Below are positions 43,400 to 52,545 of a stretch of DNA of 64,000 bases, piece after piece. The notes under the pieces are model-generated. The model ran no database searches. It was not told where the DNA came from and saw nothing but the letters and a program-made list of their open reading frames with translations. The position numbers and the translations under genes were made by a program. How positions within the stretch are numbered: the first letter of the stretch is position 1; each line of letters begins with the position of its first letter. The stretch comes from Dokdonia pacifica (lineage in GTDB: Bacteria; Bacteroidota; Bacteroidia; Flavobacteriales; Flavobacteriaceae): positions 124,001 to 188,000 of the forward strand of contig NZ_FZNY01000002.1 of the NCBI RefSeq assembly GCF_900188275.1, in the 5' to 3' direction.

Positions 43400-46300
43400 A
43401 TGATTCGTAAACTATTTTATGGAGTATTCCTCCTATGCGTAATTTCTTCATACGCTCAAACTAACAAAAGGGTAAAAATTTCAAACATTACACAACAACA
43501 AGTATTACAATTAAGTAATGTAGGTATTGACATGCATTGTGGGGTTTATCAAGATGGCAATGACCTAATTTTGGAATTAACGCCTTATGAACAAGATCTT
43601 ATATCATCTTTAGAACTTAACTCACAAACACTTATAGAAGATCTTTCTATATTTTATGCTGAGCGAGCAATCTCAGATATGGATATTGCTACGACAACAC
43701 TAAATACAATGAAATCTAGACAACCAGAACCATTCCAACAAAGGTCTAGTGTTGCATCAGAAAGCATTACTAACATTGGACAGTATACCGGTGAGAATGA
43801 GATTAATTGGACGGTACCACAAAATTTTAATTTAGGAAGCTATGCAGGCTCGTTAACGCTAGATGAAGCACTCGCAGAACTAGACGCTATGCATGCGCAA
43901 TATCCAAATCTAATTACTGCACGTATAGCGGCAGCTACAGAGACCACCATCGAAGGCCGTACTGTGTATTATGTCAAAATATCTGACAACCCAGATATAG
44001 ATGAAGATGAACCAGAAACACTTTATAACTCATTGATTCATGCTAGAGAAATTTCTAGCCTCATGAATCAGTTATATTATATGTGGTATCTGTTGGAAAA
44101 TTATGATACAGATCCAGGTATCAAAAACTTAATAGATCATCATGAGCTTTATTTTATTCCTATATTAAATCCAGATGGGTATCAATTTAATATTGATAAT
44201 AACCCAAATGGTGGAGGTTTACAACGCAAAAACAGAAGAGTAACTAGTGGTTGTGGTGGGGATAATGATGGTGTCGATTTAAATCGAAATAGCGGTTACT
44301 TCTGGAATAATGGCGGCGCTTCTGGAAATCCATGTGCGCAAGACTTTAGAGGTACAGGACCTTTCTCAGAACCTGAGTCCCGTATTGTACGTGATTTTGT
44401 ATTATCAAGAGATTTTAAAGTAGCATTAGATCATCATGCGTTTAGTAATATACTATATCATTCGTATTCAAGTATTGGTAGTGCTACAGGAAGAGAAGAT
44501 GAATTTGCTCAATATGGGCATGACATGAGTTATTATAATAGATACGGTTATGGAGCTGTAACACAAACGGGACCGCCCGTAGCAAGTGGTAGTCATATTG
44601 ATTGGTTATTAGGGGGTACTATACCGGATGGAACTGGATCTACTGGGTCTGGAAAAAATATTATTTCATTCAGTCCTGAAAATGGTAGTAGTGCAGAAGG
44701 GGGCTTCTATCCTTCTCCATCTAATATCCTACCAATTGCACAACGGGCTATGCGTGTAAATTTATTGGCTGCCTATTACAGTGGTAAATATGCAAAATAT
44801 AAAGATTTAACACCCTCCAGTCTCTCTGCTATAACTGGGCAATTGCAAATAGGAATAGAATATCTAGGACAAACCCTCTCTCCTATTACAGTAACGGTTA
44901 CTCCTATTTCTACTAATATAAATAGTATAGGAACTTCACAGACCGTAAATCTTACAAAATTAGAACAAGTAGGCTTGAATTTCTCATATCAGTTAGATCC
45001 TGGAGTACAATCTGGAGATATGATTCAATATGAAGTAACAGTAGCAAATGAAGACTATACACTTTATCAAGCCATTATTGAAAAACAGTATACTCCTACA
45101 ATACTATTTGTAGATAATTCGGATGTTAATGGGCTTTCTAATTGGGCCAATAATGGTTGGGAATTAACAACCGATACTTTTTCAAGTGCTAGTGCCATCA
45201 CAAATACTTCTACTAGTTACGGAAATAACATTTTTGAAACACTTACGCTTGTAAATCCAATAGACTTATCGGGATCACAGCAAAGTGTTATTCAATTTTT
45301 TGCAAAATGGGATATAGAACGTGATTTTGATTTTGCGCAATTGGAAGGATCTATAGATGGCGGGGCTTCATGGACACCATTAATAGGGAAATATACTAAG
45401 CCAGGAAGTCCATCTGACACAAATCCGTATAGTCAAAAATCAAGTTCGGACGAAGCGCATCAACCAGATGGAGAGCCTTTATATGATGGAGACACACAAG
45501 ATAAATGGTCTTTAGAAGAGATTGTTATAGATGCAACAAACAATAGTTTTATGCAAGGCGCTCCCAATGCTTTAGTACGATTTGTTTTTGATTCGGATAG
45601 TTCCAATCTCACCAGCGGTTATACAACCACTTTTGAAGGGTTTTCGTTTGAAGGTTTTCAAATCGTAAATACCATTCCGATGCCACTCAGTACACAGTCT
45701 ATTACATTTCCAGCTATTCCGGATCAGATTACGACTGCAGGGCCTATTACACTAAATGCTACAGCAAGCTCTGGACTTCCTGTGAGTTATAGTATCACAT
45801 CTGGTCCAGCAACCATAAGTGGTAATTTACTAGTATTAGATGGAACTGTTGGTATTGTAACTGTAGAAGCTACGCAAGATGGTAATACTTCATTTGAAGC
45901 GGCAACACCGGTATCTATTTCATTTACAGTTAATCTTCCTGCTTGTGATACTGAGATTCCTCAAAATGTCATAGTAAACGCTATTACAGCCACTACTGCT
46001 ACGGTACAATGGGATGCAACTAATGGGGTTTCATATGAAGTACGCTTTCGCGAAAGCGGAAACAACATATTTCAAACAATAAATACAACAGCATTACAGG
46101 TAGATTTGGCAAACCTGACAGGAGATACCGTTTATGAAGTAGAGGTTAATAGTAGCTGTTCAGATGGATCTACTTCTGCTTATAGTACTCTTGTTAGCTT
46201 TACTACATTAACGCCTCCTGTGACCTATTGTAATGCTTCCAGCAACAATGCTACCGAAGAGTTTATAAGCAGGTTTGAACTCAACACGATTAATAATAGT

Positions 46301-48286
46301 TCTGGAAGTCAAAATTATAGTGACTTTACAAACATATCTACTACGCTAGAAACAAACATATCTTATCCCTTTACCATTGAGCCTACCTGGACTGGAACCA
46401 ATTACCCGGAAGCTTATGCCATATGGATAGATTATAATCAAGATGGTATTTTTAATGACGCTTCAGAGCGCGTTTTCACACAAACACCTACGACCAATCC
46501 ATCTATCTCTGGTATCATTTCTATACCTAATAATGCACTTACCGGTCCTACTCGATTGCGAGTAATTATGCGTTATAATACAGTTCCCACAAGTTGTGGT
46601 AGCTATGATTTTGGAGAAGTAGAAGATTATACGGTAATCATTTCTCAAGGAGTTCCAGATACAGAAGCTCCTACAGCACCTGAAAACCTTATTGCCTTTG
46701 ATATTACACAAATTGCAGCTACATTATCTTGGGATGTCGCAACCGATAATATTTGGGTTACAGATTATACCGTTTTTCAAGATGGACAGCCTATTGCAAC
46801 GACAATAGGTACTACCTACACAGCCCTTAATCTGACACCAGATACCATATATTCATTTTTTGTTGTAGCAAATGATCTAGCTGGTAATGTTTCTGATCAA
46901 AGTAATAGTATTCAATTACAAACACTTGAGCTAGGAAATGGTTGTATAGAAGGGATTACCGCGCTACCCTATTTTCTAGGTTTTGAAAATGGTTTTGACA
47001 ATTGGACTCAAAATACAGATGATGACATAAACTGGATAATAGATGCCAATGGTACTCCTTCTAATGGAACGGGGCCAAGTAGTGCTATAGAAGGTCAGAA
47101 TTATATGTATACAGAAGCCTCTGGAAATAATGTAGGTTTTCCAAATAAACAAGCTATTCTAACATCTCCATGTATAGACTTAACGGCTAGCATTAATGCA
47201 TATATTAGTTTTAAATATCATATGTATGGTACGAGTAATAATCTAGGTAGCTTAGATGTAGAGGTGAGTCTTAATGATGGTGCTAGTTGGTTTTCTATAT
47301 GGAATGAAGATCAAAATCAAGGCAACCAATGGAACACTCAAATTATAAGCTTAGACCCATATATAGGGTTTCCTATACAATTACGATATAATAGAATTAC
47401 AGGAAGTGATTTTAGAGGAGATGTAGCCATAGATGATATACAGATTATCCAAGGAGAAATACCTCCTGTACAGTCATGTAATGCTACAGAAAATGGATAT
47501 CCATACCAAGCAAGTTTTGAAACAGATTTTAATAATTGGACACAAAGCACTGCAGATGATCTTAATTGGATCAGAGATGCAAATGGAACACCTTCAGCTA
47601 ATACAGGGCCAAATAGCGCTAGTAATGGTGGTATATATCTTTATGTAGAAGCCTCTGGTAATGGTACAGGTTTTCCAAATAAACAAGCCATTTTAAACTC
47701 TCCTTGCTTTGATCTATCCATTTTAAATGGAAGCACATTTACGTTTGATTATCATATGTTTGGGAGTAATGACTTTGGGAGTATCTCTTTAGAAGCTAGT
47801 ATAGACGATGGTAATACTTGGATTGAATTATGGTTTCTTAGCGGAAATCAAGGAAATCAATGGAATACACAAGTGATTGATTTATCACCTTTTGAAGGTG
47901 GCTCTGTTCAATTACGATTTAATAGAATCACTGGTGGTACTTGGCAAGCAGACCTTGCATTAGATAATTTTGAATTGAATGGAGCTGTTCCTTCATTTAA
48001 TAATATATCATCAGGCAAATCTCAATTAGATCTAGATTATAACACAAGCATAAGTTCTGAAGATATTAGCTTATATCCTAATCCTGCTGAGAATGGAACA
48101 TATATTCAAATTCAAACAACGATTCCTGTAGATTTTGATATCTATACTGTGCAAGGTAAATGGATCTATTCAGGAACTCAACAGGAGTCATTTATAGATA
48201 CTCAAAAATTTAGCGCAGGAGTTTATTTCGTTCATTTTAAAAGTAATAATCGCATTGTTACTACTAAACGTTTTATTATTAAATAA
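43400..48286 (+). CDS. Secreted M14 metallocarboxypeptidase with type IX sorting tail
   Basis: The 1628-aa protein has a signal peptide (about residues 1-20), then an M14 carboxypeptidase domain (about 130-470). Zinc ligands His214 and Glu217 lie in IHARE, a substrate Arg in DLNRN (about 293), a His in DHHAFS (about 345) and the catalytic-type Glu427 in SPENGSS. Later come a fibronectin type III domain (about 855-940), a GEVED-like domain (about 945-1075), another FnIII-like domain (about 1085-1175), two tandem MAM-like domains (about 1181-1350 and 1359-1525) and a C-terminal type IX sorting domain (about 1553-1628) with LYPNPAENG and GVYFVHFKSNNR. It is exported by the PorX-controlled system. 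Confidence 0.9.
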   Translation: MIRKLFYGVFLLCVISSYAQTNKRVKISNITQQQVLQLSNVGIDMHCGVYQDGNDLILELTPYEQDLISSLELNSQTLIEDLSIFYAERAISDMDIATTTLNTMKSRQPEPFQQRSSVASESITNIGQYTGENEINWTVPQNFNLGSYAGSLTLDEALAELDAMHAQYPNLITARIAAATETTIEGRTVYYVKISDNPDIDEDEPETLYNSLIHAREISSLMNQLYYMWYLLENYDTDPGIKNLIDHHELYFIPILNPDGYQFNIDNNPNGGGLQRKNRRVTSGCGGDNDGVDLNRNSGYFWNNGGASGNPCAQDFRGTGPFSEPESRIVRDFVLSRDFKVALDHHAFSNILYHSYSSIGSATGREDEFAQYGHDMSYYNRYGYGAVTQTGPPVASGSHIDWLLGGTIPDGTGSTGSGKNIISFSPENGSSAEGGFYPSPSNILPIAQRAMRVNLLAAYYSGKYAKYKDLTPSSLSAITGQLQIGIEYLGQTLSPITVTVTPISTNINSIGTSQTVNLTKLEQVGLNFSYQLDPGVQSGDMIQYEVTVANEDYTLYQAIIEKQYTPTILFVDNSDVNGLSNWANNGWELTTDTFSSASAITNTSTSYGNNIFETLTLVNPIDLSGSQQSVIQFFAKWDIERDFDFAQLEGSIDGGASWTPLIGKYTKPGSPSDTNPYSQKSSSDEAHQPDGEPLYDGDTQDKWSLEEIVIDATNNSFMQGAPNALVRFVFDSDSSNLTSGYTTTFEGFSFEGFQIVNTIPMPLSTQSITFPAIPDQITTAGPITLNATASSGLPVSYSITSGPATISGNLLVLDGTVGIVTVEATQDGNTSFEAATPVSISFTVNLPACDTEIPQNVIVNAITATTATVQWDATNGVSYEVRFRESGNNIFQTINTTALQVDLANLTGDTVYEVEVNSSCSDGSTSAYSTLVSFTTLTPPVTYCNASSNNATEEFISRFELNTINNSSGSQNYSDFTNISTTLETNISYPFTIEPTWTGTNYPEAYAIWIDYNQDGIFNDASERVFTQTPTTNPSISGIISIPNNALTGPTRLRVIMRYNTVPTSCGSYDFGEVEDYTVIISQGVPDTEAPTAPENLIAFDITQIAATLSWDVATDNIWVTDYTVFQDGQPIATTIGTTYTALNLTPDTIYSFFVVANDLAGNVSDQSNSIQLQTLELGNGCIEGITALPYFLGFENGFDNWTQNTDDDINWIIDANGTPSNGTGPSSAIEGQNYMYTEASGNNVGFPNKQAILTSPCIDLTASINAYISFKYHMYGTSNNLGSLDVEVSLNDGASWFSIWNEDQNQGNQWNTQIISLDPYIGFPIQLRYNRITGSDFRGDVAIDDIQIIQGEIPPVQSCNATENGYPYQASFETDFNNWTQSTADDLNWIRDANGTPSANTGPNSASNGGIYLYVEASGNGTGFPNKQAILNSPCFDLSILNGSTFTFDYHMFGSNDFGSISLEASIDDGNTWIELWFLSGNQGNQWNTQVIDLSPFEGGSVQLRFNRITGGTWQADLALDNFELNGAVPSFNNISSGKSQLDLDYNTSISSEDISLYPNPAENGTYIQIQTTIPVDFDIYTVQGKWIYSGTQQESFIDTQKFSAGVYFVHFKSNNRIVTTKRFIIK
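46041..46060. repeat. Dispersed palindrome, exact core, inside a fibronectin domain
   Basis: TACGCTTTCGCGAAAGCGGA with exact core at 46045-46056. It is read on the plus strand as CGC TTT CGC GAA AGC, giving RFRES within a fibronectin type III domain of the carboxypeptidase. Confidence 0.9.
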
Positions 48287-48312
48287 GGATCCATCATAAT
48301 CACCCCTGATTT

Positions 48313-48344
48313 AAAGGCTATTCATATTCTGGATAGCCTTTTTT
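48313..48344 (+). terminator. Rho-independent terminator after the carboxypeptidase
   Basis: AAAGGCTAT (48313-48321) pairs with ATAGCCTTT (48333-48341) and is followed by T residues. Confidence 0.8.
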
Positions 48345-48363
48345 ACAGTAATGTTATTTAATT

Positions 48364-48385
48364 ATATGCTTTCGCGAAAGCGTAT
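48364..48385. repeat. Dispersed palindrome, exact core, intergenic
   Basis: ATATGCTTTCGCGAAAGCG and TAT follow one another, with exact core at 48369-48380. It lies between the carboxypeptidase terminator and the PHP phosphatase start. Confidence 0.9.
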
Positions 48386-48467
48386 AAAGAAACATCTATA
48401 GAAATATCAATATGATTTTAATAATTTTTAGATATCTACTCATTTAAATTTGGTTTATTTTTGTGGT

Positions 48468-49196
48468 ATGTTACAATTTTTTAAAAAGAAAACCCCATTT
48501 GTAGATATATGGAGTGGTACTCCAGAAATGCATTGTCATGTGTTGCCAGGTATAGATGATGGTGCAAAAAATAGCCAAACGAGTATCATTCTTATTGAAA
48601 AATACAAAGAGTTAGGATGTCCTCACATTATTGCTACTCCTCACACAATGCATGGTATTTATGATAATACACCTAGTTCTATAGAAAATGCATATACGAG
48701 TATTAAAGATCAGATAGGGTCTATAAAGCTTAGTTTCTCATCTGAATATATGGTAGATGATAATTTTGAGACATTACTAGACAATAAAAGTATTTTGCCT
48801 TTATATAAAAACTATGTGCTTATTGAAATGTCATATTTTCAACCTCCTGAAAATATTAAAGATATCATTTTCAAAATCGGAACTTTAGGATATATTCCTG
48901 TATTAGCACACCCTGAACGTTATGCATATTATCATAATAAGATAGAAGTTTTTCAGGATTTTAAAGCTAGAGGATGTCTATTACAATTAAATGCACTTTC
49001 ATTATCAGAGCATTATGGAGATTCTTGTCAAAAGACTGCATTAAAGTTATTGAAAGATGAATTTTATGATTTTATAGGAATAGATACCCATAAAATTGAG
49101 CACCTTACTAAAATTGAACATATGAAAATCGGAAACTCATATGTTCCTGCCTTAAAAAAGGTGTGTGATAAAACATCTTCTTTACTTACTTCATAA
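48468..49196 (+). CDS. PHP-family tyrosine phosphatase (CpsB/YwqE-like)
   Basis: The 242-aa protein belongs to the PHP phosphatases that act on bacterial tyrosine kinases. Metal ligands are visible in EMHCHVLPGIDDG (His-x-His), ATPHTMHG, LAHPERY and FIGIDTHK. ATG 48468 is preferred to an in-frame GTG/other start at 48450. It faces the minus-strand Wzc gene across a bidirectional terminator and probably dephosphorylates the Tyr-rich tail of that kinase, controlling exopolysaccharide length. This follows known CpsB/CpsD and YwqE logic. Confidence 0.88.
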   Translation: MLQFFKKKTPFVDIWSGTPEMHCHVLPGIDDGAKNSQTSIILIEKYKELGCPHIIATPHTMHGIYDNTPSSIENAYTSIKDQIGSIKLSFSSEYMVDDNFETLLDNKSILPLYKNYVLIEMSYFQPPENIKDIIFKIGTLGYIPVLAHPERYAYYHNKIEVFQDFKARGCLLQLNALSLSEHYGDSCQKTALKLLKDEFYDFIGIDTHKIEHLTKIEHMKIGNSYVPALKKVCDKTSSLLTS

Positions 49197-49216
49197 AAGT
49201 AAAAAACATATAAATA

Positions 49217-49250
49217 AAAAAACCTGTATGAATTTCATACAGGTTTTTTT
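49217..49250. terminator. Bidirectional rho-independent terminator
   Basis: AAAAAACCTGTATGAA pairs with TTTCATACAGGTTTTTT around almost no loop. It lies between convergent wzc and phosphatase genes. Confidence 0.85.
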
Positions 49251-49271
49251 ATTTAAGTTTATAAAGAGGTA

Positions 49272-51659
49272 TTATTTTTTTAATTTAAGAGCTCTTTTTA
49301 GTCGACTAAAAACACTTGGTTTTTCTTGTCCATACCCATACCCATAACCATACTTACTACCATAGCCAAAGTTAGTAAGCTTAATACCATTTATTGCAAA
49401 AGCAATATTTTTTATTTTTCCTTCGTCATACAATTCCTTAGGATATTGTAAGAGTTTTTTATCTGTATATTCTGCACGACAAACATATACAGTAGTATCT
49501 GCCATCTGACTTATAAGTAAGGTATCTGTTACTAATAATGTAGGAGCTGTATCTACGATTACATAATCATACTTGTCTTTTACCTCTGCTATAATTGTCT
49601 CAAAGCGTTCACTCATTAACAATTCTGCAGGATTAGGTGGTATTCTACCAGAAAGAATTACATCAAAGTTTTGCCCTTCTATATCTACTTTATTAGTGAT
49701 AGAATTAACATCAACAGAAGAATCAAATAAATATTCTGAAAGACCAATTTTCCATTCGTTTTCATCAATATATCTATGTATCTGAGGATTACGGATATCT
49801 GCTCCAATAAGTAGTACAGATTTTCTAGTACTTGTTAAACTTATAGCTAAGTTATAGGCTACAAAGGTTTTTCCTTCTCCTTTTATAGTAGAAGTAACGA
49901 AAACAACATTCCCGTTTTCTTTTGAATTAATAAAATAGCCAAGATTTGTTCTTAGTATCCTAAAGGCTTCTGCCAATACAGATCTATCATTATTTGTAAT
50001 AACCTCACTGTCTTTGCTGTCAATAACTGGAATTTCTCCAAGAATTGGAAGACTAGGTACTTCTTTTTCTACATCTACCCTATTATGAATTTTAGTATCA
50101 AAAAATGTTTTTATAAATATGATCACAAACGGAATTGCAAATCCAACGATGAGTGCAACTAAATAGATAAATTTTGGTTGAGGAGATACAGGCTCTTTTG
50201 CTGTATAAGCTTTATCAACTATTTTAGCTTTAGGCGTAGTTACAGCAAGTGAAATTGCAGTTTCTTCACGCTTTTGTAGTAAATATAAATATAATGACTC
50301 TTTAATAGTTTGCTGCCTTTCTATATCTCTTGAAGATTTTGCAATAGACGGTATTTGTGATATCTTACCTCCTATCTTATTGATTTGTTTTCTAATATCT
50401 CTATCTTCAATATCTAAGGCAAGTGTAACTGTATTAAGGTTTTCTTTTACATTTTCTTTGAATTGACTTATCTGATTAGATAATTCAATAACTATTGGGT
50501 TTTCTTCTGTAGAGCTATTGAGTAATCTTTGTCTTCTAATGATTAAGTCATTATATTCATTTACAGCTTGTACGACTCCTCCATTTTCGATTCCTAAATT
50601 AGAAGGTAATAATGTATAATCTTTACTAGTAGCAATATAGTCAGTCATTGACTTTAAAAGCTCTTTTTGAGTAGCAACAACTATTTGCTTTTTATTTAAT
50701 TCACTAGCATTTTCTAAAAATAATTGTCCCTCTGCTCGTATATCCGTAAGTCTATTTTTTTCTTTAAAATCTACTTTACCGGTTTCTACAGAATCAAGTT
50801 CTCTTGTAATGATTTCTAATCGATTAATTATAAAATCAGCTGTATTTTTGGATACTAAGTTTCTATCATAAATTGCATCCTTATTGTATACAGCAACTAG
50901 TGTATCTAATGTAGCTTCTGCTTTTAATTTCTGAGCAGATATTATAGTAAGTTTTAGAATACTACTACTACTATTTTTACTTACAGATTGAACTTTTATT
51001 TTCCTTCTTAAATCATTAACTGCTTTATCAACCGTTCCAATAGCAACAATGAAATTTTCTTTCCTAAATTGAAACTCATCACTATCTACATTAGGTTCTA
51101 GAGCAACTTCTCCAATTCCTATTTTGAAAGGTTGATTAAAACTATATTTCTTAACTTCTCCTTCTTCTCCTTCTTTTATTTCAAACTCTGTATCTGAAAG
51201 TATTTTTATGATAAGGCTTTTAGAAGAAAGCTGATCTATATTTGTAGTATCAAATATGGTTAGTTTAAAAGGAAGATCCTCATAGAGTTCTGAGGTTTTA
51301 ATGCTCCCTACTTTAAAATATCTAATATTAGATTTTAATTTTCTAACAACTTCTGATAATAAACGTCTTGACTTTAAAATCTCAATTTCATTTTCAAATT
51401 GTGATTTATTAAGTGCGGATCCTGTAAGTCCTAAATCTTCAAATATTGCAATTTCTGAAAGCGACGCATTCTTATCATCCTTAATTAAAATAGTTGCTTC
51501 AGAAACGTAACTATATGTACTATATCGCATGTTTAAAAACGCAATCGTAATACATATAGTAAGAGATAGTATAAACCAAAACCAGTATTGAAGATAATGC
51601 CTGATTTGATCTTTTAAGCTAACTTCTTCTTGACGAGAAAGTGATTCGTTTTCTTTCAT
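49272..51659 (-). CDS. wzc: Polysaccharide co-polymerase and BY-kinase (Wzc-like)
   Basis: The 795-aa inner-membrane protein has a Wzz-type N-terminal domain, two membrane helices (about 31-50 and 500-520), periplasmic coiled coils, and a C-terminal tyrosine kinase. Walker A is KGEGKT (about 593-598), Walker A' is LLIGADIRNP (the first Asp of the usual DxD pair is Gly), and Walker B is YVIVDTAP. The tail has a Tyr cluster at 766-776 (YGSKYGYGYGYG) for autophosphorylation. It controls chain length and export of the polysaccharide with the Wza protein. Confidence 0.93.
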   Translation of the reverse strand: MKENESLSRQEEVSLKDQIRHYLQYWFWFILSLTICITIAFLNMRYSTYSYVSEATILIKDDKNASLSEIAIFEDLGLTGSALNKSQFENEIEILKSRRLLSEVVRKLKSNIRYFKVGSIKTSELYEDLPFKLTIFDTTNIDQLSSKSLIIKILSDTEFEIKEGEEGEVKKYSFNQPFKIGIGEVALEPNVDSDEFQFRKENFIVAIGTVDKAVNDLRRKIKVQSVSKNSSSSILKLTIISAQKLKAEATLDTLVAVYNKDAIYDRNLVSKNTADFIINRLEIITRELDSVETGKVDFKEKNRLTDIRAEGQLFLENASELNKKQIVVATQKELLKSMTDYIATSKDYTLLPSNLGIENGGVVQAVNEYNDLIIRRQRLLNSSTEENPIVIELSNQISQFKENVKENLNTVTLALDIEDRDIRKQINKIGGKISQIPSIAKSSRDIERQQTIKESLYLYLLQKREETAISLAVTTPKAKIVDKAYTAKEPVSPQPKFIYLVALIVGFAIPFVIIFIKTFFDTKIHNRVDVEKEVPSLPILGEIPVIDSKDSEVITNNDRSVLAEAFRILRTNLGYFINSKENGNVVFVTSTIKGEGKTFVAYNLAISLTSTRKSVLLIGADIRNPQIHRYIDENEWKIGLSEYLFDSSVDVNSITNKVDIEGQNFDVILSGRIPPNPAELLMSERFETIIAEVKDKYDYVIVDTAPTLLVTDTLLISQMADTTVYVCRAEYTDKKLLQYPKELYDEGKIKNIAFAINGIKLTNFGYGSKYGYGYGYGQEKPSVFSRLKRALKLKK

Positions 51660-51675
51660 AAAAATATAAAACCTA

Positions 51676-52455
51676 TTAGTTGCGAGTTAAAACACTAATT
51701 ACTGATATGATGATACCCGCTATAGAAATAAACACACTTGTATTTCTATTAAAGCTTGAACTTTGTATTTGAGCTTGATTTGGAGAAACTATAACTACAT
51801 CGTTTTGTTGTAGGTAATAGAATGGAGAACTAATGATAGCAGATGATGTAAAATCTAATTCACCATATGACTTAACTCCATCTACTTCTCGTATAATCTT
51901 TACATTTTTACGATCTCCAAAGATTGTCATATCTCCCGCAAGACCTAATGCTTCCAATATTGTAATACGCTCATCATTTATTGTAAAAGTACCAGGTCGC
52001 TGTACTTCACCTAAGACAGATACTTTAAAGTTAAGAATTCTAATATTTATGATAGGATCTTTTACATATTTACTAACTAACCCTTTAATTTTTTCTGTAG
52101 CATCTGTACGTGTTAATCCTAATAAATTAACAGTCCCAACTAATGGAAATTCTATGGTCCCATCTACACTTACTAAATAGGTTTGTAATTGTTGAGAATT
52201 TTGAACAATTCCAGTTTGAGAAGGAAGGGTAACTAAAGGTAAGTTAAAAGGAACCACTGCTTCGGCATTAAGAGCAGAAACATTAATGGTAAGCAAATCA
52301 TTTGCTCTAATTTTTATATTATAATTTGTATTTGCAGGATTATCTGCAATTTGTTCTATATCTTGAAGATAAAGTACTTTTTTCTTGGAAACACAAGAAG
52401 TTGCTAATAATGTTATCGATAGCAGAACGAAGCTAAATTTTATATATGATCTCAA
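51676..52455 (-). CDS. wza: Polysaccharide export lipoprotein (Wza-like)
   Basis: The 259-aa protein has a lipoprotein signal with Cys21 in LLATSC. Poly_export and SLBB domains follow: RANDLLTINVSALN, PLVGTVNLLGLTRTDATEKI, VLGEVQRPGTFTI, and a C-terminal membrane helix (SVFISIAGIIISVISVL). It forms or connects to the outer-membrane channel for the polysaccharide. It lies 16 bp upstream of wzc in the same transcript. Confidence 0.9.
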   Translation of the reverse strand: MRSYIKFSFVLLSITLLATSCVSKKKVLYLQDIEQIADNPANTNYNIKIRANDLLTINVSALNAEAVVPFNLPLVTLPSQTGIVQNSQQLQTYLVSVDGTIEFPLVGTVNLLGLTRTDATEKIKGLVSKYVKDPIINIRILNFKVSVLGEVQRPGTFTINDERITILEALGLAGDMTIFGDRKNVKIIREVDGVKSYGELDFTSSAIISSPFYYLQQNDVVIVSPNQAQIQSSSFNRNTSVFISIAGIIISVISVLTRN

Positions 52456-52545
52456 AATTTATATCTCTAAAAATGAATGTGCAAAAGTAATCTTAAAAAG
52501 GTATATCAAGCAATCTTTTATAGCCCATCTTTATCACTTTTATAA

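Noticed and set aside
48001-48286. Frameshifted or truncated end of the carboxypeptidase
   Set aside because: The C terminus is an intact type IX sorting domain with the expected LYPNP motif and final basic residues.
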